From contig NZ_LMSU01000002.1 in assembly GCF_001429625.1 (NCBI RefSeq), positions 310,001 to 374,000 on the forward strand: DNA of 64,000 nt, read 5' to 3'. Source of the DNA: Nocardioides sp. Soil805. Its GTDB lineage: Bacteria > Actinomycetota > Actinomycetes > Propionibacteriales > Nocardioidaceae. The position numbers and the translations under genes are program-made. This document shows positions 1-8,592 of the stretch, piece after piece (the stretch's first letter is position 1; each line of letters begins with the position of its first letter). The notes beneath the pieces are model-generated. The model was given only the letters and a program-made list of their open reading frames with translations. It ran no database searches and was not told where the DNA came from.

Positions 1-1400
1 ATCTCGTAGACCTCGGTGCCCGGAACAACTTCCCAGTCGAGAGTGGGGACCTGGACCGACGCGCCGTCGGCAGGGCTGGAGATGGCCAGGGCGTCAGAGT
101 CCGTGTAGACGAAAGTCTGCGGGGTGGAGAAGATGCCGTCCACGCCGGCGGAGGGGTACGGCAGGTCCATCGGCCGGACCTTCCAGTAGTACTGGACGCC
201 CTCGGTGGCGGGCATGCACGCGTCGATCAGGTCGAGCTCGCCCGGCGTGTACGTCGTTCCGGCGACGCGGCACTGCACGGTCTCTGCAGTGGGCTCGGTG
301 AAGTTGACGTCCGTGCTCAGCCACAGCTCGTAGTGCGACGCGTGCGGGACCGGGGTCCACTCGAAGTAGAGGTCGTCCTCGACGAACTCCACCTCGCCTG
401 CCGCGTCGTACGGATAGACGGGCTGCGGGGCGTCACGCCACACGCGGTCGAAGGCGTAGTGCTGCTCGGGCGCGAGCCGGACCCACTCGGTCGGGTTGTC
501 GTCGAGGTCCCGGGCGCGGACCCGCCAGAAGTACTGGTCGTTGCCGAAGGTGACGGGCGGGGAGAAGCGCGTGCCGAGGACCCGGTCGGGCACCTGCGAG
601 GTCTCGGGGCTGCTGAAGTCGAAGTCGTCGTCGACCTCGAGCTCGTAGTACTGAGCACCGTCCACGGGCTCCCAGTCGAGGACCACGTCCGTGATGTCCT
701 CGTCGTCGGAAGGACCCGTGACCGTCGGGGTGTCGATCGGCGCGAGGGTGTAGGAACGCGTGTCGGAGAACTCGGTCGAGACCCCGTCGCCGAGCGTGGC
801 GCTTACGTGCCACCAGTACTCGACGTCCGGGTCCTGGTTGTCCGGGACGACCAACGCCGTCGCGTCGGTGGTGTAGGTCGTGGCGCCGACGAACTGCTCC
901 TCGGTGTCCACCTCGACCGTGTACGACGTGGCGCCCGCGACAGGCTTCCACGACAGCAGGGGCGGGTCGGCGGGCTGGACGAGCCGTACGCCGTCTTCCG
1001 GGCCGGTGAGCGTCGGGCCGGCCACGGTGTCGACGGTGAAGCCGAAGGGGGAGCTCCAGGAGCTCCAGGCGTTGCCGGAGTCCTTGGCCCGCACCTGGAC
1101 GTTCTGCTCCCCGACCGCGAGCATCTTGGTCGGGACCGAGACGGTGTTGACCGTGCTGGCGGTCCACTCCGGGGAGCCGAACCCCGGGTCGTTGTCCACC
1201 CGCACCTCGTAGCCGGTGGCGCCGGCGACGGGCTCCCATGTGAGCTCGACGGACGGCCCGGTCGGGCCGGTCGGGCCGGTGACCGTCGGGGTGTCCGGCG
1301 CGGCCGACGCGGGCGCGGCCTGGAGCGCGATCGCAGCGATGGCCGCGGACAGCGTGAGGTGGGTCAGCCGCCGGACGTGGCGGGACGCGGACGTGGACAT
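1..1400 (-). CDS. Secreted fibronectin type III repeat protein (3' end cut off)
   Basis: The reading frame opens at an ATG whose first codon is 1400-1398 and stays open to the window edge, giving about 466 residues and no stop. Residues 1-34 look like a signal peptide: Arg residues, a hydrophobic stretch LTLSAAIAAIALQA, then an Ala-rich cleavage zone. After that come at least four FnIII-like repeats of about 90 residues. Each has a LSWxPVxGAxxYxxEV-type strand, for example LTWEPVAGATGYEVRV, LSWKPVAGATSYTVEV and LDWEPVDGAQYYELEV. Known for the family: such arrays are extracellular spacers or adhesion modules and have no catalytic centre. A strong Shine-Dalgarno (AGGGGGA) precedes the start. 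The C-terminal part, which might carry an enzyme domain, sorting signal or further repeats, lies outside the window, so the function is unassigned. Confidence 0.85.
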   Translation of the reverse strand, partial: MSTSASRHVRRLTHLTLSAAIAAIALQAAPASAAPDTPTVTGPTGPTGPSVELTWEPVAGATGYEVRVDNDPGFGSPEWTASTVNTVSVPTKMLAVGEQNVQVRAKDSGNAWSSWSSPFGFTVDTVAGPTLTGPEDGVRLVQPADPPLLSWKPVAGATSYTVEVDTEEQFVGATTYTTDATALVVPDNQDPDVEYWWHVSATLGDGVSTEFSDTRSYTLAPIDTPTVTGPSDDEDITDVVLDWEPVDGAQYYELEVDDDFDFSSPETSQVPDRVLGTRFSPPVTFGNDQYFWRVRARDLDDNPTEWVRLAPEQHYAFDRVWRDAPQPVYPYDAAGEVEFVEDDLYFEWTPVPHASHYELWLSTDVNFTEPTAETVQCRVAGTTYTPGELDLIDACMPATEGVQYYWKVRPMDLPYPSAGVDGIFSTPQTFVYTDSDALAISSPADGASVQVPTLDWEVVPGTEVYE

Positions 1401-1531
1401 GGTTCCCCCTGGATGAGCCCTGGTCGAGCGTCGCCGACGCTAGGCGCCAGGACGTCCGGACCACCGGCGATCGGAGGGAAGTAGTCACTTCGGACCATGA
1501 TCGTCGCCCGATCGGCCCACGGTGCCGTGTC

Positions 1532-2980
1532 TCAGTGGTCGCTGAATGCCGACCTCGGTACGGCGACCAGGGCGAGTGCCGCGAGCAGCGCGGCGACCGA
1601 GCAGACGGCCCACACGGTCAGGTAGCCGGCGAGCGGTGCGTGCCCGGCGGTGGGACCGTCCAGCGAGCCCGTGGAGGCGAGGGCGATGGCGAAGATCGAG
1701 GAGGCGATGGCCCCGCCGACGGTCTTGGTCGCGTTGGTCATGCCCGTGGCGAACCCCGTGCGGTCGGCGGGGGCCGCGGCGGCGGCCGCGGCGGGCAGCG
1801 CGGCCACGAGGGCACCCGACCCGATGCCGGCGACGCCCATGTTGACGAGCGCCTGCGTGGTCGTGTCGTGGAAGGGGATCCACAGCGCGTAGCCGACGGC
1901 CACCAGCAGGGACGAGGCGATGAGCGCCCGGCGGGCGGTGAGCATCCGGGACGTCAGCGGCAGGGTGAAGGCGCCGACGGCCAGGCTGACGACGTACACG
2001 CCGATCAGGGTCGACACGAACGCCGCGTCGGCGCCCAGGCCGTAGCCCACGACATCGGGGTCCGTCCGTGCGAAGGTCGACAGCGGGATCTGCGCGCCCA
2101 GCACGGACATGCCGAACAGGAAGGCGGTCAGCTGGACCGGCCACTGCCCACGGGTGGCCATCAGGTCGACGTCGATGAGCGGCTCGGCGATGCGGCGCTC
2201 GGCCCGCACGAACGGCACGACCAGCACGACCGAGACCGCGATCAGCAACCAGGCGACGACGGAGGACGGACCCTCGAGGCGGATGACGATGAGGCCGGCC
2301 ATCAGCACCCCGAGGACGGCGGTGACGAGCCCGAAGCCGATCCAGTCGATCCCTCCGGTCGCCCTGCCGGGCACGTCCTCGATGCCGAACCAGATGACCA
2401 CGAAGCAGATCGTCACCGCGATCGCCGGCAGCATGAGCAGCACGGTCATCGACGTCGACGCCACCAGGGCGCCGGAGGTGAGGGCGCCGACGATCACGGC
2501 CAGCTCGAGCGCGCCGACGAGGATCGCCGCGGCCCGCCGGGTGAGGAGCGCCTGGCGTCCCGTGCCGGCCGTACGCCGGTGGATGATCGCGACCTCGAGC
2601 GGCAGCCACACGACGTACGCACCCTGGATCGCCCACCCGATCAGGAACGTCGTGAACGACGGCGCGAAGGCCAGGATCCACGAACCCAGCGCCGTGACCG
2701 CGGTCGAGAGGAGCAGCACGTTGCGATGGCCCCACAGGTCGCCGAGCCGGGCCAGCAGCGGCACGCAGAGCGCCGACACGATGAGCTGGGCGGCCTCGAA
2801 CCAGTTGACGTCGGCGTCCTGGATGCCGAGGTGGTCGGCGATGTCGCTGAAGATCGGCGTGTAGTAGCCCTGCAGGATCCCGCTGGCGATCTCGACGCAG
2901 ACCAGGAAGCCGACGATGCGCACGAGGTGCGGGGCGACGCGGCCGGCGCCGGTGGCCTCGGACGGCGAGGTGGTCGTCAT
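1532..2980 (-). CDS. MFS drug/H+ antiporter-like transporter (DHA2 type)
   Basis: The 482-residue protein has about 14 hydrophobic segments, the layout of the 14-TM DHA2 (EmrB/QacA) family. The conserved motif-A-like loop LARLGDLWGHRNVLL lies near residue 80, between TM2 and TM3. It probably exports a small molecule by proton antiport; the substrate cannot be read from sequence. Its ATG overlaps the stop of the upstream M20 peptidase gene by 4 bases (ATGA), so the two are translationally coupled. That suggests export or uptake of something the peptidase makes or removes (inference). No clear hairpin follows the stop. Confidence 0.85.
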   Translation of the reverse strand: MTTTSPSEATGAGRVAPHLVRIVGFLVCVEIASGILQGYYTPIFSDIADHLGIQDADVNWFEAAQLIVSALCVPLLARLGDLWGHRNVLLLSTAVTALGSWILAFAPSFTTFLIGWAIQGAYVVWLPLEVAIIHRRTAGTGRQALLTRRAAAILVGALELAVIVGALTSGALVASTSMTVLLMLPAIAVTICFVVIWFGIEDVPGRATGGIDWIGFGLVTAVLGVLMAGLIVIRLEGPSSVVAWLLIAVSVVLVVPFVRAERRIAEPLIDVDLMATRGQWPVQLTAFLFGMSVLGAQIPLSTFARTDPDVVGYGLGADAAFVSTLIGVYVVSLAVGAFTLPLTSRMLTARRALIASSLLVAVGYALWIPFHDTTTQALVNMGVAGIGSGALVAALPAAAAAAAPADRTGFATGMTNATKTVGGAIASSIFAIALASTGSLDGPTAGHAPLAGYLTVWAVCSVAALLAALALVAVPRSAFSDH

Positions 2981-4323
2981 GCGGGGAGCCTCTCGATGAG
3001 GGTGCGGTACCAGCGGACCCCGTCGACGAGGGCCGTGATCGCGAGGTGCTCGTCGTAGGAGTGGATGGCCTCGCGCTGCGCCTTGGTCATCCGGAACGGC
3101 GCGAAGCGGTAGACCCGCTCGCAGATCGCGGTGAAGTGCCGCGAGTCGGTGGCGGCGAGCATCACGTACGGCGTGGGGACGGCGTCGGCGAACACCTCGC
3201 CGATGCAGGACTCGACCAGCTCGAAGGCCTCATCCATCGGCGAGACCGGCGACGGCTCGCCGGACTCGACCACGTCGATGCGGACGCTGTCGTCCTTGAT
3301 CGCCGCCCGCAGGTGGTCGACGACGCCGGCGACCGTGTCGCCCACCATCACCCGCACGTTGAGCCCCGCCCTGGCGGTCGAGGCGATGACGTTGAGGGCC
3401 GGGCTGCCGGAGAGCGTGGTGGCCGCCACGGTCGTCCGCGTCATCGCGGCGGCCTCCGGGCCCGCGGCGACGAGCACCCGGGTGATGGCCGGCGCGATCC
3501 GGTCGGCGCGGGAGAGCAGCGGCCGCACGGGCCGGGGGAGGTGCGGGGCGATCCTGCGCATCAGCTCCAGCGTCGGGGCCGGCGCCGACGCGGGGAAGGA
3601 CGACTTCTCGACCCGCAGGATCGCGCGGGCGATGCGCGCGGTCGGCCCGTTGCGCGCGGGGGTCGACGCGTGCCCCCCGCGGCCCTCGGCGACCAGCTCG
3701 ATGCTCGTGGTGCCCTTCTCGGTCACGCCGATGACACCGAGGGGCGCGGTCACGCCCGGGAACGCGTCGTGGGCGATCGCGCCGCCCTCGTCGAGGACGA
3801 ACCACGGCCGCACCCCCGCGCTCTGGAGGTGGTCGACGGCCTCGAGCGCCGCCGTACCGCTGATCTCCTCGTCGCAGCCGAAGGACAACCAGACGTCCTG
3901 GGCGGGCACGTGGCCGGACTCGATGAGCAGCTCGACGGCCTCGCAGATCGCCGCGACGCAGCCCTTGTCGTCGAGGGTGCCGCGGCCCCAGATCGCCGGT
4001 CCGGTGGGGGAGTCGGCGATCTCGGCGCCGAACGGCGGGTGCTGCCACGGGGCGTCCTCGTCGATCGGTACGACGTCGAGGTGGGCCATCAGCACGACCG
4101 GCCGGGCGTCGCTCGCCCCCGGCCAGTGCATCAGCAGCCCGTGGCTGCCGACCCGGATCACCTCGAGGTCGGCGTGCACCAGGGGGAACTGCGCCTCGAG
4201 CTCGACGAGCAGCCGGTCGAAGGCCTCGGTGTCGATCCGGGCCGGGTCGCGGTCGGAGACCGTCGGGATCCGGACGAGCGCCTGGAGCTTGCCCACGACG
4301 CGGTCGGCACTGGGGTCGGTCAT
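2977..4323 (-). CDS. M20 family metallopeptidase (carboxypeptidase-like)
   Basis: The 448-residue protein has M20/ArgE/DapE hallmarks in order. LMAHLDVVP gives the first metal His with its Asp. WGRGTLDDKG gives the bridging Asp. The pair of acidic residues in FGCDEEISG gives the general base and a metal ligand. A dimerisation lid follows, and the last metal His is probably in the C-terminal EAIHSYDEHLAI stretch. These enzymes hydrolyse peptides or N-acyl amino acids with two zinc ions. The closest well-known subgroup by motif and length is the PM20D1/Gly-Xaa carboxypeptidase type, an inference from motifs. No signal peptide is seen, so it is cytosolic. It is the first gene of a two-gene operon with the MFS exporter. 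Confidence 0.85.
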   Translation of the reverse strand: MTDPSADRVVGKLQALVRIPTVSDRDPARIDTEAFDRLLVELEAQFPLVHADLEVIRVGSHGLLMHWPGASDARPVVLMAHLDVVPIDEDAPWQHPPFGAEIADSPTGPAIWGRGTLDDKGCVAAICEAVELLIESGHVPAQDVWLSFGCDEEISGTAALEAVDHLQSAGVRPWFVLDEGGAIAHDAFPGVTAPLGVIGVTEKGTTSIELVAEGRGGHASTPARNGPTARIARAILRVEKSSFPASAPAPTLELMRRIAPHLPRPVRPLLSRADRIAPAITRVLVAAGPEAAAMTRTTVAATTLSGSPALNVIASTARAGLNVRVMVGDTVAGVVDHLRAAIKDDSVRIDVVESGEPSPVSPMDEAFELVESCIGEVFADAVPTPYVMLAATDSRHFTAICERVYRFAPFRMTKAQREAIHSYDEHLAITALVDGVRWYRTLIERLPA

Positions 4324-4349
4324 GGGCAGAACCTAGTGCGGCACGGAGG

Positions 4350-4411
4350 GTAGTTGGGGACGATCTTGTGGGTTCGACGGCCGGATCGCCCACCACGTCG
4401 TCCCCAACTAC
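4350..4411. repeat. Intergenic inverted repeat with 14-bp arms
   Basis: Perfect 14-base arms GTAGTTGGGGACGA (4350-4363) and TCGTCCCCAACTAC (4398-4411) are separated by 34 bases. The layout resembles the other palindromic elements here, but the arm sequence differs. It lies between two same-strand genes, after the stop-proximal end of neither, so a terminator role is less obvious than for the copies between convergent genes. Confidence 0.7.
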
Positions 4412-4437
4412 GCCGGGGTGCGGAGGAACCGGGCGGC

Positions 4438-5460
4438 TCAGCCCTCGGCCACGTCGATCAGCACCTTGCCGATCGCCCCGCCCTCGACGGCGGCGTGCGC
4501 CGCGGCGGTCTCCTCGAGCGGGTGGTGGTGCACCGGCAGGCCGTGCTCCTCGCCGATCCCGAAGGCCCCGTCGGCCAGGGCGGCGGTGATGTCCTCGGCC
4601 GCCGCGTCCAGCGCCGCCCAGCCGACGGTGTAGAGCAGCACCCACTGGAAGCGCGCGTTGGTCGAGAACGTCTCGCGCACGCTGATGCTCACCTCGTCGC
4701 CACCGTTGTTGGCGTAGATCGCGATCGTCCCGCGGGGCCGGATCACCTGCACGTCGAGCCGTAGGTTCTGCGCGGGTGCGACCTCGACGACGATGTCGAC
4801 GCCGTCCGGGGCGATCTCGCGGATCGCCGCGACCGGGTCGCCCTCGCGGTAGTTCACGGTGTGCTGTGCACCGGCCGCGGTCGCCAGGGCGGCCTTCTCG
4901 TCGCTGCTCACCGTGCTGATGACGGTGGCGCCCGCCCAGCGGGCGAGCTGGATGGCCGCGTTGCCGACCGCGCCGGCCCCGCCCGCGACCAGCACGGTCC
5001 GCCCGGCCAGGGCGCCGGAGGCGAGCCGCTCGGGACCGTCCTCGGAGGTGGTCAGCGCCCGGTGGGCGGTCACCGCGGGCACGCCGAGCGAGGCGCCCAC
5101 GTCGTACGACGCGTGGTCGGGCAGGACGGTAAGGTTGCGCACCGGCAGCACGACCTGCTCCTGCGCGGTGCCGCCGGGACGGGTGTGCTGGGCCAGCATC
5201 GTCCAGACCCGGTCGCCGACGGCGAGCTCGGTGACGCCGGGCCCGACGGCGTCGACGACTCCGGCGCCGTCCTGGCCCGGGACGATCTCGGGGAAGGCCA
5301 GCTCGCCCATGCCCCCGGCGCGGAACTTCCAGTCCGTGGGGTTGACGCCTGCGCGCACGATCCGCACGCGGGCCTCGCCGGGGCCGGGCTCGGCGGCATC
5401 CCGCTCGACCAGGTCGAGCACGGAGGAGTCGCCGCTCTCGGTGTAGACGACAGCACGCAT
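4438..5460 (-). CDS. NADPH:quinone reductase-type zinc-independent alcohol dehydrogenase (MDR)
   Basis: The 340-residue medium-chain dehydrogenase/reductase has the quinone-oxidoreductase N-terminal GroES-like fold (MRAVVYTESG, then GVNPTDWKFRAG). The cofactor-binding Rossmann motif is VAGGAGAVGNAAIQLA near residue 160. The catalytic and structural zinc cysteines of alcohol dehydrogenases are absent, as expected for the quinone reductase/zeta-crystallin branch. It likely reduces quinones or reactive enones with NADPH in the cytosol; the real substrate is unknown. It stands beside an Old Yellow Enzyme and a nitroreductase on the same strand, so this stretch looks like a detoxification patch (inference). 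Confidence 0.85.
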   Translation of the reverse strand: MRAVVYTESGDSSVLDLVERDAAEPGPGEARVRIVRAGVNPTDWKFRAGGMGELAFPEIVPGQDGAGVVDAVGPGVTELAVGDRVWTMLAQHTRPGGTAQEQVVLPVRNLTVLPDHASYDVGASLGVPAVTAHRALTTSEDGPERLASGALAGRTVLVAGGAGAVGNAAIQLARWAGATVISTVSSDEKAALATAAGAQHTVNYREGDPVAAIREIAPDGVDIVVEVAPAQNLRLDVQVIRPRGTIAIYANNGGDEVSISVRETFSTNARFQWVLLYTVGWAALDAAAEDITAALADGAFGIGEEHGLPVHHHPLEETAAAHAAVEGGAIGKVLIDVAEG

Positions 5461-5541
5461 CAGGGTTCCCTTCGTCGAGGATCGCTTCCAGCGGGGACAA
5501 CACGAGCGGGACGCGGTCTATGCCGTCCCCGGACGCACGAA

Positions 5542-5570
5542 CCGGCGCGGACCCCGTGGGTCCGCGCCGG
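5542..5570 (-). terminator. Hairpin downstream of the Old Yellow Enzyme gene
   Basis: A perfect 13-bp stem (5542-5554 with 5558-5570; arm CCGGCGCGGACCC) has a 3-base loop. It begins 15 bases past the stop of the gene at 5585-6658. There is no clear U-tract, which is common in high-GC actinobacteria. Confidence 0.75.
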
Positions 5571-5584
5571 CTCGGAGGTGTGGA

Positions 5585-6658
5585 TCAGCTGCGGTCGAGC
5601 GTCGGGTAGTCGGTGTAGCCCTCGGCGCCGCCGCCGTAGAACGTCGCCTGGTCGGGCTCGTTGAGCTCGGCCCCTCGGCGCCAGCGCTCGGCGAGGTCGG
5701 GGTTGGCCAGGAACTCGCGACCGACGGCCACCAGGTCGCCGAGGTCCTCGTCGATGATCGACTCGACGTCGGAGAAGTCGGTGACGCTGGAGAAGCCGGA
5801 GTTGAGCATGACCGGTCCGCCGAAACGCTTGCGCAGGTCCGCGACGAGCGCGCTGCGCGGGTCGGCGAGGATGCTGAGGTAGGCCAGGTCGAGCTCCTTG
5901 ATGCCGTCGATGAGGGCCTCGTACGTCGCCGTGGTGAACGCCTCGTCCTCCTCCAGCACGCCCTGGATGTTGTGGGCCGGCGAGATGCGGATGCCGACCC
6001 GGTCGCCGCCGATCGCCTCGGCGACCGCTCGGGTCACCTCGATCGCGAAGCGGGCGTGCGCCTCGGGCGACCCGCCGTACCCGTCCGTGCGGGTGTTGGA
6101 GGACTGACCCAGGAACTGGTGGATCAGGTAGCCGTTGGCGGCGTGCACCTCGACCCCGTCGAGGCCGGCCTCGACCGCGTTGCGGGCGGCGGTGACGAAC
6201 TCCTGCACGACGCCGGGGATCTCGTCGGTCTCGAGCGCGCGGGGGGTCGGCATGTCGACCTGGCCCTCGGCGGTGACCATCTTCCCGTCAGCGGGGAGGG
6301 CGCTGGGCGCGACGCTCTCGAGACCGCCCTTGTTGTCCGGGTGCGCGACCCGGCCGACGTGCATCAGCTGGGCGACGATGTGGCCACCACCGGCGTGCAC
6401 GGCGTCGGCGACCTTGCGCCAGCCGGCGACCTGCTCGGCGCTGTGGAAGCCCGGGGTGTCGAGGTAGCCCTGGCCGACCGCGCTGGGCTGCGAGCCCTCG
6501 GTGATGATCAGCCCGGCGCCCGCGCGCTGCCCGTAGTACTCGGCGTTCAGGTCGCCGGGGACGGTGCCCTTCGCGCGGTTGCGGGTGAGGGGAGCCATCA
6601 CGAAGCGCTGGGGGAGCTTCCAGCTGCCGACGACGACCGGTTCGAATGCCTTGGACAC
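5585..6658 (-). CDS. Old Yellow Enzyme family alkene reductase
   Basis: FMN-dependent ene-reductase of the NemA/OYE family, which uses NADPH to reduce activated C=C bonds or nitrate esters. The start MAPLTRNRA, substrate-binding VEVHAANGYLIHQFL (His and Asn pair) and the C-terminal phosphate-binding VAVGREFLANPDLAERW match the family. I chose the GTG at 6658 (357 residues), because AAGGAAAGAG lies 7 bases before it. An ATG 45 bases further upstream would add 15 residues (MDQVNDQQVQ...) that fall largely over this Shine-Dalgarno. It is followed by a strong hairpin. No signal peptide, so cytosolic. Confidence 0.9.
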   Translation of the reverse strand: MSKAFEPVVVGSWKLPQRFVMAPLTRNRAKGTVPGDLNAEYYGQRAGAGLIITEGSQPSAVGQGYLDTPGFHSAEQVAGWRKVADAVHAGGGHIVAQLMHVGRVAHPDNKGGLESVAPSALPADGKMVTAEGQVDMPTPRALETDEIPGVVQEFVTAARNAVEAGLDGVEVHAANGYLIHQFLGQSSNTRTDGYGGSPEAHARFAIEVTRAVAEAIGGDRVGIRISPAHNIQGVLEEDEAFTTATYEALIDGIKELDLAYLSILADPRSALVADLRKRFGGPVMLNSGFSSVTDFSDVESIIDEDLGDLVAVGREFLANPDLAERWRRGAELNEPDQATFYGGGAEGYTDYPTLDRS

Positions 6659-6754
6659 GGGGGGCCTCTTTCCTTGGACTTGTTGATCGTTCACCTGGTC
6701 CAAGGAGTGGGCCGACGCGAGGATTCCCCGGTGTGGCTCAGGTCACCGGGTCCG

Positions 6755-7384
6755 TCACCACCGTCCGCGGTGCACGGCGTCGGTACGCCGCTCGCGCCGG
6801 GCCGCGGAGCCCCGCGTGCCCGTGGACTCCGTGCGGTGGCCCACGGTGATCGCACCGATCGGGGTGTGGTCGCCCGGCACCCCGAACGCCTCGCGGAAGC
6901 CGTCCACGTGCTCGCCCGGGATGCCGAAGAAGCAGGCGCCGAGGCCCTCGTCGACCGCCGTCTGGAGGATCAGCAGGGCGGCCATCCCGGTGTCGACGTG
7001 CCAGTAGGGGACCGGCCAGCGGGCCTCGTCGCGGTCGGTCCAGCCCTTGTCGGGCTCGGCGTAGCGGTCGAGGTAGGCGTCCTTGTGGGCGAGCGGCACG
7101 ATCACGACCGGCGCCGTGCGCATGCCGTCGAGCCAGGTGTTGGGTTTCGAGACGGGCGCCAGGGCGCCCTCCTCAACCACCGGAGGCGGTGCCCCGGTGG
7201 CGACCCAGAAGCGGGCGACGTCGTCGGGGGTGTCCAGCACCAGGAAGGCGAAGCCCTGGCTGAAGCCCGCGCTCGGTCCGCGGACCGCGTTGGCGAGCAG
7301 CCGGTCGAGGACCTCGGGGGCCACCGGCCGGTCGGCGTACCGGCGGACCATGCGGCGTCGTCGTACGACGTCTTGGAACTCCAT
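6755..7384 (-). CDS. Nitroreductase family protein
   Basis: The 209-residue protein is a FMN-binding nitroreductase. The N-terminal [14 protein letters not shown] matches the family's phosphate-binding Arg cluster, and the [10 protein letters not shown] region matches the loop near the FMN. The residues after VGHRTESTG are Arg-rich and look like a poorly conserved tail. Family members reduce nitro groups, quinones or flavins with NAD(P)H. It is divergent from the gene starting at 7411, only 26 bases away, so the two probably share a promoter region. The substrate is unknown. Confidence 0.85.
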   Translation of the reverse strand: MEFQDVVRRRRMVRRYADRPVAPEVLDRLLANAVRGPSAGFSQGFAFLVLDTPDDVARFWVATGAPPPVVEEGALAPVSKPNTWLDGMRTAPVVIVPLAHKDAYLDRYAEPDKGWTDRDEARWPVPYWHVDTGMAALLILQTAVDEGLGACFFGIPGEHVDGFREAFGVPGDHTPIGAITVGHRTESTGTRGSAARRERRTDAVHRGRW

Positions 7385-7410
7385 GCCCCGACTGTGGCAC
7401 GCTCCGATGC

Positions 7411-8520
7411 ATGGAAGAGGGAGTCGTGCCGCTCGTCGAGGTCGACCAGTCCGGGCACGCGGAGCGCGCGTGGGTCGTCGAGGCGATCCGCCGGCTGAAG
7501 GCCGACCAGACGCGCTCGGCCGACACCCACCTGCACGCGGTGCGGATGCCGGCCTTCACCGACGTCGACCTCTACCTCAAGGACGAGTCGACGCACCCGA
7601 CCGGATCGCTGAAGCACCGGCTGGCGCGCTCGCTGTTCCTCTACGGCCTGTGCAGCGGGCTGATCCAGGAGGGCACCCACGTCGTCGAGGCCTCGTCCGG
7701 CTCGACCGCGGTCAGCGAGGCGTTCTTCGCGCACCTGCTCGGGCTGCCCTTCACGGCGGTCATGGCGCGCACGACCTCGCCGTCCAAGATCGCGCTCATC
7801 GAGCGCGAGGGGGGCCGGTGCGTGCTGGTCGACGACCCGGCCTCGGTGTACGACGTCGCCCGGCGGCTCGCGGAGGAGACCGGCGGGCACTACCTCGACC
7901 AGTTCACCTACGCCGAGCGCGCCACCGACTGGCGCGGCAACAACAACATCGCCGAGTCGATCTTCGACCAGCTCGCCATGGAGCGCTTCCCGTCGCCCAC
8001 GTGGGTGGTCGTGGGCGCCGGCACGGGCGGCACGTCCGCGACGATCGGACGCTACGTCCGCTACCGCGGGCTCGACACCCGGCTGTGCGTCGTGGACCCG
8101 GAGAACTCCGCCTTCCTCGCTGCCTTCCGCGACCCCACGTGCGGGGAGACGACGTGCGGCTCGCGCATCGAGGGCATCGGCCGCCCGCGCGCCGAGCCGT
8201 CGTTCCTGCCCGACCTGGTCGACCGGATGGTGCGGGTCCCCGACGCCGCGTCGGTCGCCGCCGCGCACTTCCTGCGGGCCCGCACCGGGCAGCTCGCGGG
8301 GCCGTCGACCGGCACCGCGCTGTACGCCGCCGTCAAGCTGGCCTGCGACATGCGGGCCGCCGGCGAGTCGGGCTCGATCGTGACGCTGCTGTGCGACGAC
8401 GGGGTCCGCTACCTCGACACCTACTTCTCCGACACCTGGGTCGCGGCGCAGGGCTGGGACCTCGCGCCGTACCTCGCCGTCCTCGCACGGGCCTGGGACG
8501 ACGGGGTCTGGACCGGCTGA
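7411..8520 (+). CDS. PLP-dependent cysteine synthase-fold enzyme (Cds1-like cysteine desulfhydrase candidate)
   Basis: The 369-residue fold-type II PLP enzyme has the Schiff-base lysine in HPTGSLKHR near residue 69. The substrate loop is [12 protein letters not shown] and the PLP phosphate loop is [15 protein letters not shown]. Compared with CysK/CysM it has a longer N-terminus and the motif PTGSLKHR. These traits are typical of the actinobacterial branch that includes the mycobacterial L-cysteine desulfhydrase Cds1 (established family knowledge; assignment to that exact activity is inference). It may make H2S, pyruvate and ammonia from cysteine. It is divergent from the nitroreductase gene and is followed 72 bases later by the hut-type genes. 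Confidence 0.8.
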   Translation: MEEGVVPLVEVDQSGHAERAWVVEAIRRLKADQTRSADTHLHAVRMPAFTDVDLYLKDESTHPTGSLKHRLARSLFLYGLCSGLIQEGTHVVEASSGSTAVSEAFFAHLLGLPFTAVMARTTSPSKIALIEREGGRCVLVDDPASVYDVARRLAEETGGHYLDQFTYAERATDWRGNNNIAESIFDQLAMERFPSPTWVVVGAGTGGTSATIGRYVRYRGLDTRLCVVDPENSAFLAAFRDPTCGETTCGSRIEGIGRPRAEPSFLPDLVDRMVRVPDAASVAAAHFLRARTGQLAGPSTGTALYAAVKLACDMRAAGESGSIVTLLCDDGVRYLDTYFSDTWVAAQGWDLAPYLAVLARAWDDGVWTG

Positions 8521-8592
8521 CGGTCTGGGATCCGAGACGTTCCGGCGGCGCGCGTCGTTGACCGCGGGCCCCCCGACCGGTGGACTCGACCC

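Noticed and set aside
1401..1531. Small gene between the FnIII protein and the MFS gene
   Set aside because: No frame with a convincing start site and composition was found; the stretch looks like promoter and leader for the FnIII gene.
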